Shown here: piece by piece, positions 1 to 11,859 of the stretch
Layout of the letters: every line of letters starts with the position of its first letter
Numbering within the stretch: position 1 is the first letter of the stretch
Assembly: GCA_032433595.1 (NCBI GenBank)
Contig: JASWJB010000281.1
Span: forward strand, 1-59,173
Direction of reading: 5' to 3'
DNA: 59,173 bases
Origin: Conoideocrella luteorostrata
Taxonomy: Eukaryota > Ascomycota > Sordariomycetes > Hypocreales > Clavicipitaceae
Translations under genes and position numbers: made by a program
The notes under the pieces: generated by a model
Seen by the model: the letters and a program-made list of their open reading frames with translations, nothing else
What the model was told of the DNA's origin: nothing
Databases searched by the model: none

Positions 1-59
1 CGCGGAATGATTATTTCGATTCCAGAGCAGCAAATCCCATACCATTACTCTCTCCCATC

Positions 60-1837
60 ATGACGGCTCTCATTCGTAACCTCGCGCCCCTCCCTATTGC
101 CTCCTCGCCAATCGCGTCTTCTTCCTCAAAGAGCAGTCCGGCCTGGCCGCCCAGAGCGTCAACCGAGCCCGCGCCATTCTATGCGAGCTCGTCGCCACTC
201 GCGTGATACGACGCTTCCATGAAGACAACCCCGGGAACCAAGGCCTCTTGCTACTCGCACAGATTCTCGTCGAAGGGTTCGACCCCTTCCACGGTGCGCC
301 GTATGATGTCGAGCGCGAGGGTCGCTACCTTCAATGGCCAGTCCAGCAACGGGGCGGGCACGAGCGGAAGCTGATGGCGCTGGAATTGGCCATTCTGTCC
401 GAGAGCAAGGCGTTCATCAGCTCCGCCGCCTGCCAGAGACTGGTGGAGGCCGTGTACAGAGGCAAGGTGGTGTACACGCCGCTGTCGTTTCTGGACATCC
501 TGCCGGACCACTACAAGTACCGCCCGATCCAGCTGTACGACCCGAGGGAGTCGCGGGTGCTGAATCATAGGAGGCTGATAGTGCCTCGGATCAGGGCGCT
601 CATTGAAATAGCGCAGTTTGTGGCTCTCGTGGTGCTGTATGTCATGGCCATGGCAAGCCAGCATTGGCCGCACAGTCACTGGGAGTCTGCGTTTGCGATA
701 TACACGGCGGGCTGGGTTCTGCAAGAATTTGCAGCCGTCACCGAGCACGGCTGGGAGCTGCACTCGCAGATGCTCTGGTCGTTCTTGGACGTCACCTTTG
801 TGGTTATATACTGCGCGTACGTGCTCGTCCGGATCTACGATGCCCTCGCGGGGAACTTGGCTAATGGCAACGGCTATGGCCTGCATATTCTTTGTATTGC
901 CACACCGGTGCTCCTAACCCGCATTGCGTTCAACGTGATGCCGCAAAACATTGTCTTTATATCTCTACACGCCATGATGAAAGACTTCACGCTGCTCAGC
1001 TTCCTCGCTATCTGGTGCTTCCTCGGCTTCCTGCTCTCCCTCATGTGGCTCATTGACGTTGAGCCGCAGGAAGGGCAGCAAGAGCCGCCGACTTGGCAGA
1101 CTGTTGGGAAATGGCTCCTATGGATCTGGTTCGGCCTTGACGGCACAGGGATAGCCGAATCCGTGCGCTTCAACGTCGTGCTCGGCCCAGCCCTCATGAT
1201 TGCATTCGCCTTTCTCGGAAACACGCTCTTCCTCACCATCCTGGTCGCCATCCTCACCAACACGTTTTCCAAAATCGTCGCCAACGAGGCCGCAGAGATA
1301 CGATTCCGTCGCACGGTACTCACCTTCGAGGGCGTCAAGTCCGACTCCATCTTTGCGTACCCCCCGCCCTTCAATATCGCGGCTCTCCTCGTCATACTGC
1401 CGCTCAAGGTGCTCGTGTCTCCGCGCTTCTTCCACACCATCAACGTTGCCATGATTAGGATCCTGAACGGGCCTCTGCTCATCGTTATAAGTCTTTTCGA
1501 GAGACAACGCCTGTGGAGCGGTGCGAAGACATGCAAGGCACGAGGGGGCTTCTTCAACTGGCGGTTTACGGGGTTCTCACCGCACGGAGATATCCATGCC
1601 GTGTTTACGGCAGCAGTGCCGGATGATGTGTCGAGGATGATTGACCTACTAGATCCGGTTGACGATGTGCCCGTTTTAGAGGACGATGTCATGTCGACTC
1701 TCTCCGGGGATGTGCCCACGTCGAGGCTCAGACGGCCCAAGCTGTGGAGGGGAGGGCGGCGGGAGTATCCGCGGGCGAGGCCGAAACGGAGGTCGCCTCT
1801 GCGAGGGAGCGATGAATTCTTGTTGAGGAATGTGTAG
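60..1837 (+). CDS. YVC1/TRP-type vacuolar cation channel, 5' end disrupted
   Basis: An open frame runs from 80 to the TAG at 1837. It encodes an N-terminal helical region followed by about six to seven hydrophobic segments (around IALVVLYVMAMA, WSFLDVTFVVIY, LLSFLAIWCFLGF, LMIAFAFLGNTLFLTILVAI) and a basic tail. This is the layout of fungal YVC1-like TRP channels, which release Ca2+ from the vacuole. No ATG exists near the start of this frame: the codon at 203 is GTG, and conserved-looking sequence (PYCLLANRVFFLKEQ) continues upstream of it. The family's N-terminal phrase (MTALIRNL) is present at 60, but in a different frame, and roughly 35-45 family residues between the two blocks are missing. 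The gene is either broken by a small deletion or misassembled at the contig edge. Family assignment is good; the exact subfamily is uncertain. Confidence 0.75.
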
Positions 1838-1976
1838 ATAGGATGCCTGCGACGGAAGGTGTGTATATATCACTGTTAGGGGCATCTCATAGCTACAGCA
1901 CCGAATTTGAACCCAGGCGCGGGGCCAAGATAGTGCACGGAAATAAACGCCAAGATCTCATGTCTTTTCATTGTAC

Positions 1977-2011
<35 letters not shown>

Positions 2012-3074
2012 TCACATAGTTACTCTGACGATGACCTGGCATGCTGACAAGGACCCAGTAGCTATTCATTCAGCGTAAGCGGTACAACACGTCTATGAGA
2101 GCCTTCATCAGCAGTCCAGTAGATTATATTCTTCGTTTCTGCTCGCGCGAGTCAATATATCAATCATACTGCCACTGGTTCAAGGGAGATGAGGCACCCG
2201 CGGGCTGGATCAATAGGTTCATGTTGTAGCCCGTAAAATCCATCAATGCGTAATTTGTTCTCAACACCCAGCGCTACTCCAACATAAAGCAACAAGAGCA
2301 GCAGCAATTTCTCTCTTCTCCCTTTGCGCGCGCTCTCGTTTCGTGCGATGTAACCCAGCTCAGCCATGTACCGTATGTGGCAGTCAGATATCTCCCGCAT
2401 GGTAAGTGAGATTGGTCCCGACATCGATAGGCACCCGAGCCACGAGTTATCAGTTCTCACATCCAAGCTAAGTCTGCCGACCCCTGCAGCTGCAACGACC
2501 CAAACGAAAAAAAAAAAAAAACGTCTCTAATGCAATGCCACGTGTAAGAAGACGTAGCCTCTCTTTCCTGACCGCAATGCCCTTTTCAAGTCCGACGAGG
2601 CGAACTATTCCAGTGCTGCTGCATCTGGGAATACGCCCGGCCAGACTGGCCTTTACTCCCACTCCCCCAGGCGGTATCCCGGTGCCATGCCCTGACTCGG
2701 GTTTGGATGAAGGGCGATTGGCCATTCTTTTTCTTCTTGGGCCAGCTTTTGTAGGCTACGGGACAAATGTGCTACGTGCAGAGTAACTGGCATTGTTGAA
2801 TGGTTCGGCTCTGTTACTGGTGCGGCTCTTGATGTGTAGCAAAGTATGAGTGTTAAGTAGGTTATGATCCGCGCTACAAACCAAAATTGAGGTAGAAGTA
2901 ATTTTAGTAATGGCTTGATGTCGGGATAATACTTTTGGATGTCATGATCTCATCTTACTTACGGAGTACACAATCGCAAAACTTCCGCAGATATAGATAG
3001 TCCTTTGTGTCCAGAAAAATCATCTCACCCCGCACTCACTCAGCCTCATCAACTACCAGAACATCACCACCGCT
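1838..3074. other. intergenic region, channel gene to nicotinamidase
   Basis: Apart from the GAT repeat, a poly-A run near 2503-2521 and one TACGGAGTA motif at 2960, I see no gene here. The ORFs on both strands are short and low in complexity. The last 100 bp is pyrimidine-rich and A/C-rich, as expected for the promoter and leader of the gene that starts at 3075. Confidence 0.6.
1978..2010. repeat. (GAT)11 microsatellite
   Basis: Eleven perfect GAT units lie about 140 bp downstream of the channel gene's stop codon, in its probable 3' untranslated or intergenic region. This is a simple slippage-prone repeat. Confidence 0.95.
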
Positions 3075-3835
3075 ATGGCCACTAAACCATTCAAACCGGC
3101 TCTCATAGTCGTCGACTTCCAAGAAGACTTCTGCCCACCGGTTCGTGACTCACCCCTAAGCAAAGCAAACACATATACCCTTGTCCCTCTAATCTTCTTT
3201 TCTAACCCTCGTTCCACCAGAACGGCTCACTCGCCGTCCCGGACGGCCGCACGATCTCCACTGCCATCAATCAACTCCTCGCCCTGCCGTTCCATCTCAA
3301 ACTCGCCACCCGAGACTGGCACCCCGCGAATCACATCTCGTTTGCGGAAAACCACCCCTCCGCCACACCATTCATTTCGTCCACGACAATCACACATCCC
3401 AGAGACTCCTTGAAATCGTACACGACGACCTTATGGCCCGTTCACTGCGTCAAGGACACGCCGGGGGCGCAGTTCGTTCCCGAATTGGACCTATCTAGAA
3501 TCGAGGAGGTCATTGACAAGGGGCAGAATGAGAGTGTGGAAATGTATTCGGCTTTTTACGACCCCTTTCATGTGAGTGATAGTGGACTAGTGCACAGATT
3601 GAAGGACGAGGGCGTGACGGACGTGTTTGTGGTTGGGCTAGCGTCTGATTTCTGTGTCAAGGCCACGGCGGAACATGCTCTAGATGAGGGGTTTGGATCG
3701 TATATCGTGGAGGAGGCAACAAAGCCGGTTATGCCTGATCAGTGGGAGGAGTGTAGACAGGAGATTGCTGAGAAGGGTGTAAAATTAATATCTCTGGAGG
3801 GACCCGAGATTGCGAGGGTTAAGACACTAGCATGA
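3075..3835 (+). CDS. nicotinamidase (PncA/Pnc1 family)
   Basis: Two exons, 3075-3140 and 3221-3835, with an 80-nt GT-AG intron (branch point CTAAC near 3202), give 226 aa. The enzyme hydrolyses nicotinamide to nicotinate and ammonia in the NAD+ salvage pathway. The isochorismatase-like fold is recognisable: the N-terminal VVDFQEDFC contains the catalytic Asp, RDWHPANHISF and LWPVHCV contain metal-binding Asp/His, a Lys lies before the QNESVEMYSAF stretch, and GLASDFCVKATA carries the catalytic Cys. Splicing is needed to join the first and second halves; the ATG at 3075 has a good context (CCGCTATGGC). The gene is convergent with HMG-CoA reductase, with about 280 bp between the stop codons. 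Confidence 0.93.
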
Positions 3836-4115
3836 AAAAAAAAAGAAGGAGCTACGACGAAACACAAAGAGACTGAACCTGCCATTGCAGAACTAGGAAA
3901 TATTACAATTGCAGCCGAGGGGCTAGACATAAATATGTGCACCTACGCCGCGCGGCTATATATGTAGCAGTATATCGTCTATTTAGGTACCATGTTATGA
4001 CCCGTGCCTGTTCCAAGAAAAACTCCTCAAATGCGAAACTTCAAACTCCATGTTGATACTTTACCGGCCATGACCCGATTGCGTCCTATTTCATGTCCGG
4101 TAAACCATGCCCGGA

Positions 4116-7100
4116 TCATCGTTTTGAGCGTTGCTGAGCCGCAGCACTCTTATTGGACCTGTCTTGGGCATTTGTCATGGCCAGGGAGACAGGTGTCATG
4201 GGCGGAGGGGCCGGCGTGGTGCTCCTCGATGGAGCAGCGCTTCTATTGTGCTGCATGTGCGCCTTCACAAGGTGACCGGCCTGTAGAGCGCTGCAAAGAG
4301 ACAGCTCACCCGCTAAAACAGACGCACCGATAATGCGCGCAAGTCGTCGAGCATTGTCTCCTGGATTTGTGGGATGAGAGCCGCGTACACCGAGCATGTC
4401 GAGCATAGCACTTTGAGGTTCCAGAATTGTTCCACCACCCAGGGTTCCGACTTCCAGAGATGGCATGGAGACTGCAATCTGAAGAGATCCATGGAGACTA
4501 GAAACACGAACTGTTAGTATGTGTACCCTTGGTAGAGCTATGCATGAGTCCAGCACTTACTTTTTCATAGTGGTAATGCAATTGCAGCTTTCAACTACCT
4601 GTGCGGGATCCTGACCAGTGGCAAGGAAGATCGCAGCAACAATGTTGGCAGCATGGGCGTTGAAACCGCCAATGGAGCCGGCCATGGCCGAGCCGATGAG
4701 GTTCTTGGCGATGTTAAGTTCCACTAATGCGTCAACATCGCTCTTCAGAACTGATTTGACGACGTCGGCTGGAATAATTGCCTCAGCGACAATGCCTTTG
4801 CCGCGACCGTCAATCCAGTTCATAGCAGCAGGCTTCTTGTCGATACAGAAGTTACCAGAGACAGTAACAATGTTCATGTCATCAAAGCCACCTTCGGTAG
4901 CCATCACGTTAAGCGCGTGCTCGACACCCTTGGATATCATATTCATACCCATAGCATCACCGGTGGTGGTCTTGAACCGAATGTACAGATTTGTTCCCGC
5001 CAAAGCAGTCTTCATGTGCTGGAGGCGAGCAAATCGACTTGTTGAGTTGAAAGCCTTCTTCATAGTGTTTTGCCCGTTTTCGGAATCCAGCCAGAGCTTA
5101 GCAGCACCAGCACGCTCCAGAGTTTCGAAGCTTACACAAGGTCCACGGGTCATGCCATCGCTGGTGAGAACCGTAATTGCGCCACCGCCGGAGTTAATAG
5201 CCTTGCAACCACGGCTGGTACTGGCAACCAAGACACCCTCCGTAGTGGCCATGGGGATGAAGTAGCTCTGTCCATCAATGACAAGAGGACCTGCGACACC
5301 GACTGGAAGAGGTAGGTAGCCAATGACATTCTCACAGCAAGCACCAAAGACTCGCTCCCAGTTGTAGTTTTCGAATGGAAGTTTGGATCGATCTAATCCG
5401 TTGGTGATTTCGGAAGTAGCCTTGGTGCGAGAGATGATAGTACGTCGGATCTTGACAGCGCGGGTAAAGTCCTTCAAAGCCTTTTCAAGGGCATAGCCGG
5501 GGATTTTCCCGCGCATAGACATAGTCACCACTTCCTCATCACTAAGCTCATGAGTGAGTTTTTCGGCAATGAGCTTCTCAAGTTCTTCAATCGATCGATG
5601 CTCCGACTGAGACTGGGATCGTGTAGACTTGAGCTTGGTCATTGAGAGGCCGTCGCCTTCATCATCAGTTAAAGCGGGAGTGGCAGGCTCAGTACGAATA
5701 GGCGTGGGAGGGACATATTCTCCAAGGGGCAAAGTGGCAGATTCGGTTTCGTTGAATCGCTGAGCACGTGCCAGCTCCTTGCGATCAATGTTGTGGTCAG
5801 GGACATTGGGATCCTTGATACTCCACCTTGCGAAGTTGAAGAGGTAGCCATTGAGACCAACGCTGAGGGCTAGAGCAACTACAATCCACTTTGACAGCAC
5901 GGGATCCTCGAGGCTTTTCAAGAGACTACCCACCATTCGACCGCCAACACCGTAATTTTCGAACTGAGCGGCAGTGTCTCGGACACCAGCCCCACTATCA
6001 CCGAGAGATGATGTCAGGGCATAGTGGACGGAGGGATATTCCAGCTCATACTTGATAGGTGTAAGAACAGTGACCAGCGTAGCTCGGCCACTTTGTTTGG
6101 CAGTCGTCAAGATAGCATCTAGACCATTTGCAGCAACCTTGAAAGGATCAACGGGAGGAATAGAGACAACGCCACCCAGACCACCAGCCCAAGATCGAAG
6201 AGTGGCGAGAGATGTTGCACTGCGGAAAGGGATTGTGCAGATGTTAATGACATTGATGAGAACAAACCCAGAAATCATCAGCACCTTGAACGTGGGAACG
6301 CTGCTGCTTCTCATGCGGCCAAAGAGGGTTGTGTTCTTAGATCCAGAACCGTTGGACTGAGACCAATCGTCGTCGCTCTTGGCTACTTTCTCGGCCACGC
6401 GGCGGCTGACGCCATCAGCCTCAAGGGCCATACGCATGTCATAATGGCGCTTGATGCGATTGATTTCGAGCTTGATGCTCAGGATTGCGGTGTAAAAGGT
6501 AAACAGCAAGATGCAGTCGCAGAACAGGATCCAAGCAGCCAAGAAGCAGAATTGCTGGAGACCTCCTTGAACGCCAGAAGCTGCACCCAGAGACAGAATT
6601 AGGATTTCAATAGCATAGTCGCGCAGAATTTCGTAACCCTTGTCTTTGATGGCTGATTGAATAGCATAGTCGATGATATTCTGGGGCTGGTTGTCATCGG
6701 ACTTTTTGCCGGAGCTGGAGCCACGAGCTTGGTTCCTGCGGTGCTCAACGGCATGGCTTAGGACCGCTCTGGTAAGAACAATATTCTTCTCAAAACCAAT
6801 CGTCACCACGAGAAACGGCAACCCCTCGGACAGAAGAATGACGCTGATTGGGACCCCGAGCTTGGTCGTAATAGCCAAACCAAAAAGGAAAGCGAAGACG
6901 GATGAAAAGAGGGTGCTCATGCCCAACCAGAAATTGGAGCCCATTCGCCTCATAGAAAGGAATAGTGAGACGAAAGTGAGATGCATAGACAGATAGCCTA
7001 GGACCATGATGACAATATCAAGGGTCTCGGCATTTTTGAGAAGGTCAATGAATTCCACCCAGGCATTGGTAAGCCACTGAACCACAGAACTGCGAGAGTT

Positions 7101-7952
7101 GACCTTTGCCGCTTTCATGATCCACGTCTTCTTCTCTCGTCCGTGACGAGTGATAATCTCCTCCGCGTCCTCATCGGGAATCTCTTGCGCCGCCGACACA
7201 AACTCGGGTGCTTCTTTGAATGGGATAGAGTAGGCCAGGATACTGTCCTGAGTATACGTAGTGAAGGAGTTCTCGGTCGCAGGCAGCGGAGTGATGGAGA
7301 GATTTTGGGGCGTTGGAACGACGTGCGATCGAGGAGCAGAGCTGGCCGATTCGGTCGAGAGGGTGTCAGGAAAGACAAAGGTGAGAAGAGCCAAGTGGTC
7401 AATTCCTCGAGCAGAGGGGGCATCCTGCTCAACACTCTGCCAATGCCAGGCGGTATCGCCGCTGACGATCAGGTCTCTGCTGCCGTCAACCAAGGACGAC
7501 CAGTCGGCTTTGCCGAGGCTCGCAGGGCCTTCGAAAAGGCTGTCTTGAATCAGACCGACATAGGATGTGCTGGCCAAGAAAGCAATGACGACAACGGTAT
7601 GGATTGGGTGCGAGCAGGCTATCCTTGACAGAAACTGCAGTAAAGGCGCCAGCTTCTTGCCGATACGCGAAGGAGTAGCGGCGTTCTGAGAGCGATCAGA
7701 CTCACCGCGGAAGCGGGTGGGCAGAAATGATGAAGATATCATGTCGACGTGATCAGAGAAGGTAACTCGGCGGATCGGTTTACGACATTTGGTCTTGGGT
7801 GGGTTCTCGGCAACTGGTCGGTCTACGCGGAGAGCTGATTTTCTGTCAGCAAGGGAAGCTGATGATTGTGATTGTTGCAATAGAGAGCAATGATGGCTAA
7901 GCGCAGGCCGGCCCTGCTTCACCGTACGAAGCACAAGAGACGAGGTGGACAT
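4116..7952 (-). CDS. HMG-CoA reductase, ER membrane, sterol-sensing domain
   Basis: Exons 7952-4561 and 4497-4116 (63-nt intron 4498-4560) encode 1257 aa; the junction restores [16 protein letters not shown]. The enzyme reduces HMG-CoA to mevalonate with NADPH, the committed step to ergosterol and other isoprenoids. The N-terminal half has several membrane spans, including a sterol-sensing-domain-like block ([11 protein letters not shown] to [13 protein letters not shown]). The C-terminal half is the class I catalytic domain with [31 protein letters not shown] (catalytic Glu), [20 protein letters not shown] and the [11 protein letters not shown] end with catalytic His and the regulatory-type Ser. 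The first ATG (7952) adds about 70 residues before a second in-frame ATG at 7742 ([13 protein letters not shown]), the more family-like start, so the N-terminus is uncertain. A GTAAGT donor at 8098 and a GATGCAG acceptor at 7957 suggest an intron in the 5' leader. Confidence 0.95.
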
Positions 7953-8100
7953 GATGCTGCATCAAGTGACATAGACATAGGGATTGCCATAGAAGCTGGG
8001 CTGACACATGGGCAAAGCTCCCCTGACCATCATCCGTTGGAGACGACAAGAACAAGAGAGCTGTCACCGCGTCTGGGAGGGCGATGATATCTACTTACCT

Positions 8101-10327
8101 CAAACGTGGCAGAGATCAGCTGCGCAGCAAACAACAATGAACCAACAATGAGCCTACAACTCGAGCGTTGCGATGGCCGACGTCAGCGGAAACTGTGGCG
8201 GACAAAAAAAATCGATTGTGGTGGTAAAAGGAGGGAACGCGGGGCCAATCAATCGATGCCAGTGCGTGCAGAGCTGGACCCTAGATCTAAAAGAATAAAG
8301 AACAATAGCAACTGCGAAGCCAATTGGCAGCCAACACAATGCAATCAGTGCGGCAGCGAATAGGAATTGCACACCGTTTCTCAGACGTGTTGAACGTAGT
8401 AGAACAACAAAGAGGACGGAATGAAAAAGAGGAAGAGAGGGAAGGTGACCGAAGCAGGTGGTGCAAGCAAGTATCTACGGGGCATGACAGGCAAGGCAAG
8501 TGAGCAGTAGGTAGAGGGAAGTGACTGCGGAACGGCTGGTTGGGGGTTAGGGGGGTCTGCGGTCTGCGGTCTGCGGTCTGCGGTCTGCCCTCTACCGCCC
8601 GTGGCTAGTTATGGTGGGGGGGTTACTATCGGCGCGCAGCTACGGAGTAGACTCCTAATCAGCAGCCTGCACAGAGTAAGGAGCTGAGATTGACGGCACG
8701 GCATTGATTGATGGGTTTTGGGTTCCACACCCCGCGACCGCATCACTGGGCCAAGGATCCGAGATGAGTTTACAGTGTTGTTGGTCCAGTCCATCTTCCC
8801 CATCGCCATCAGACCGCTGCATTGATGCTGTGATTAACATACATATGCCGAATGGCTATTCTGTGGATGATGTCCAATCGCGCCATTGATAGCGCCATCC
8901 CCTTTGGGTTCTCATATGCATGCAAGTATGTATCGGTCCAATATCGCAGACTGTGTAACACAGCCGTGAAACCTGAGGTCCAGCTGACGGAGCAGAATGC
9001 CTGTATTACAGCGGCATGACCGCAATATTATGTATGTATGAGGTCCGCCGGACGCTGGGGCATGGGATCCTGCACGGCTGTCGAGCCAGATTGTACCCCG
9101 TACTCCGTACAATATCTCCGTATCATCCATGCCCATGGCCATCGCGGAGCACAGAGTTCGATGCTGGGAATCTTCACTCGCCCGACGAGAACGAAGAGTG
9201 ACGTCTCGATGTCTCTCCGGTCTCAGTCTGGCGGCGTTAGCCCCATCTTCCCCTGTTCTTGGGAAATTGCTTTAGATTACCCCGGTGGCACGACAAGAAT
9301 TTTGCGCCTGAAAATAGTGGGGTCGTTGCAAATTTGCTGGTGATCCCGCACAGAAGCAGCAGGTGGTGAGGCTGGATGCATTTTGTCGGCCTGGAATTCC
9401 CTCGTCATGCTGCTCCTCTGAGCCCTGCAGTCGTGCATATCACATCTGCAAGTGTCGTCTCATACCCATATGCTTCGCGTCGTTAATTAGCTACGATAAG
9501 GATTACGGAGTAGTAGTGGCAGGGACGACGTGACGTTTCTTGCTCGGGTACAGCCGACTAAAATGAACCAATGGGAGGGCTGCATTGCCTGGACCAACCA
9601 ACCTTTAACTAAGGTCCTCCGACCAGAGGATTCATCACCTTTGCATCCTACAATCCTACGGAATTTAGTGCTCTGGCATTAAATCTTACCGCGTCAGACT
9701 CGTCATGTGGTCAGCAGTATCTTCTAGGCTGCATGTTACGTGCACTGGCGTCGCTGACAAGATCTGAATGACGCTCGGACTCGGATTTGCCAATTGTGGC
9801 ATTTCTAGACATATCTACCGATCTTCTCGTCTACTTGGGGGCAAGTATTCTGTCGGGTACGCTGTTGCCACATCTAGTCAAACGATCATTTGACTAAGAA
9901 TGTAGGTAGGTGGCAGACAATGGATTGCTTCTGCCTGTTCATAATCTATCCGGAGATGTGTGAAATCATGGCCGGCGGTGCAAAATGGCATCACCGCGCG
10001 GCCTTCGGTGGCGCAGCTCGAGCCTAGTTAACCTATACCTTGCTGTAGGTTTCCCTTGGTGATTTCACAAGGAACTTCGCAAGTGCACTCTGAACCAGAA
10101 AAGACATTGCCAATGATCACCTCTGCACTGAAATGGATGAAGAAAGTAATACATTCGCTTTCCGTCCGCCCAATTCGCTTTTAGCCGAGTGGATGTGTTA
10201 GTGTCTTGACGCGGAAGACTCAATTTATAAACTACCTGATAGCACACAACTAAATACTCAATACTTGAGATTTGCATAGCTCGTAGCAACGGAAAAAGGG
10301 TATTTCAACAATTTTTAGTTTTCCACT
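8101..10327. other. HMG-CoA reductase upstream region, no gene seen
   Basis: This 2.2-kb spacer separates the 5' end of HMG-CoA reductase from the 3' end of the ethylene-forming-enzyme homologue. Around 8405-8450 the plus strand is purine-rich, i.e. pyrimidine-rich in the direction of HMG-CoA reductase transcription, typical of a fungal core promoter. TACGGAGTA-type motifs occur at 8641, 9101 and 9504. The open frames present are short with no recognisable protein signature. Confidence 0.55.
8554..8588. repeat. GGTCTGC heptamer x5
   Basis: Five perfect tandem copies of GGTCTGC lie in the region upstream of HMG-CoA reductase, about 600 bp before its ATG. The array is short; whether it has a regulatory role is unknown. 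Confidence 0.9.
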
Positions 10328-11736
10328 TCACACATTCATGTCACTTCGGAGCTCATCTTGCTCCAGCATGGAGCATCGGCCGTCCTTCCGTAGCTTCTTT
10401 GTAGAAATTCGATCTGGGTAGTTCCGCAACGCCATGTTGGTGAAGTGTGTTCCGTAATGAATGCCTTCAGTTGGTTCCTGCCCCGCATTGTATCCAGGAA
10501 GCGGCTTTATGACGGATTTGAAGTTTGGCTCCTGGAAGTAGGCGAATGCAAAGCGTTCGCGGACGTTCAAGCCGACCTTGTGAGGTGTAGACTGAAGGAA
10601 GTTGTTCGTCATATACTGCATCATGTCACCTGGGATGATATCATGCGTTAATTTTGATGCAAATGTACTGAATGGTTCTTGCCTAGGACAACCCACCTGG
10701 AAACACTGTGAAGACGCCTGGCACAGGTGGTACGTAGACCCAGCCAGATTCGTCCTCTCTCATCCCAGCAGCACTTTGCTTCCAGTTGGCGAAGCTTTCC
10801 CCTTGGTACGGTGGACGGATAAATAGACCTGTTCAAACTCATGTCAGTGAGCAATTCATCTAATCGTCAATGGGAAGAGACTTACCGCCAACTTCATCCT
10901 GGGCAGCAATGACTAGCAAGCCGTAGTCCGTATGTGATCCGATTCCACGACCGGCCTTGCCTTTGCCATTGGTTCGACTTCTGGAGGGGAACCTGTCGCG
11001 GGAAAATATTAGCATGTCGTTGATTGAATGAGATTCGCGCCTCCAGACACTGTATTACGTACCTGAGGACACGCATATGGTGCCACCCGTCTTGCGTGTA
11101 CTTTGTCAACGATCCCTGGGGGACATTGAGACCCAACTCAATCATTTGAAGCATTGTCTCGCCGCTGACACTCAAGTCGGCCATGTAATTTTTCATCGAG
11201 TTCCCCATATTTTGATCTGGCCAGGGACATGGTCCATGACATGGCCACTCGGCACGAACCCTAGGATCATTGGGGTCCAAGTCTTTGGTTACGGTGAATA
11301 TCTCAGAATAGTCTGCGATGCCGGCGGTCATTTCCTCACCCGAGGCAACATATCCGGAGAAACTTGAATCATTGACGCAAGCACGTTTTTTGGCTGGTGT
11401 GCTGCGGAAAAATCTTTTGCTGGCCGCAGCGGCTTCATCGTAGCGGCGCTGTTGGGCTGGCGACATGGCAATCTGCAAAATGCCATCTTTCTTCCAGGCA
11501 TTGATCATGGCGTCTGCCATGATCCTGTTTGATAGGGTGTCGGACACCTTGTCGGGAAGCTCAAACGTTTCGAGCTGTCCCATTGTGGCAGTGAAGCCAG
11601 GAGGCATGGTTGTCTTGGAGGGTGGTGGTTGTGAAGTCCTCTGAGTGATGGACGAAGCGGCCATTGGCAAAGACTTGGCCATACCCGCCAAGTATGGTGT
11701 GCTTGCACGCAAGCTGTTAACTGCAGCAGCAGCCAT
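10328..11736 (-). CDS. ethylene-forming enzyme homologue (2-oxoglutarate/Fe(II) oxygenase)
   Basis: Four exons (11736-11063, 10992-10886, 10828-10697, 10629-10328) with introns of 70, 57 and 67 nt give 404 aa. From about residue 53 on the protein aligns by eye with Pseudomonas syringae EFE, which turns 2-oxoglutarate, with L-arginine bound, into ethylene and CO2. Visible matches: TFELP start, SGYVASGEEMTAG, WPCHGPCPWP, DGWHHMRVLRF, GIGSHTDYGLLVIAAQD, FTVFPGD and STPHKVGLNVRERFAFAYF. Predicted Fe ligands are H245, D247 and H321; R330 binds the 2-oxoglutarate carboxylate; R222, Y248 and R373 correspond to arginine-contact residues of the bacterial enzyme (from memory). A 52-residue N-terminal extension, rich in Ala/Ser/Thr and nearly free of acids, could be a mitochondrial presequence; a second ATG (M52) gives the bacterial-like start. 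Ethylene formation rather than another oxygenation is inferred. Confidence 0.9.
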
Positions 11737-11850
11737 AATGATGAAGAACGATGAAGGAAGGGCTGAAACTCTTCTGAATAATAGCTTGAAGCAGGTGATA
11801 GCTCTGACTTTGTCTTGTATTTGGCAAGGTGAAGCAGGAACATCTTCTCA

Positions 11851-11857
11851 CTTTATA
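11851..11857 (-). promoter_or_regulatory. TATA box candidate for the ethylene-forming-enzyme homologue
   Basis: On the minus strand the sequence reads TATAAAG, 115 bp upstream of the predicted ATG at 11736. Position and sequence suit a fungal TATA element; no other core signal stands out. Confidence 0.45.
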
Positions 11858-11859
11858 TG

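Noticed and set aside
203..205. Start of the channel protein at 203
   Set aside because: The codon is GTG and conserved sequence continues upstream to at least 80.
4618..5265. 215-codon plus-strand frame opposite HMG-CoA reductase
   Set aside because: It is a codon-bias shadow of the conserved catalytic domain on the other strand; no independent signature.
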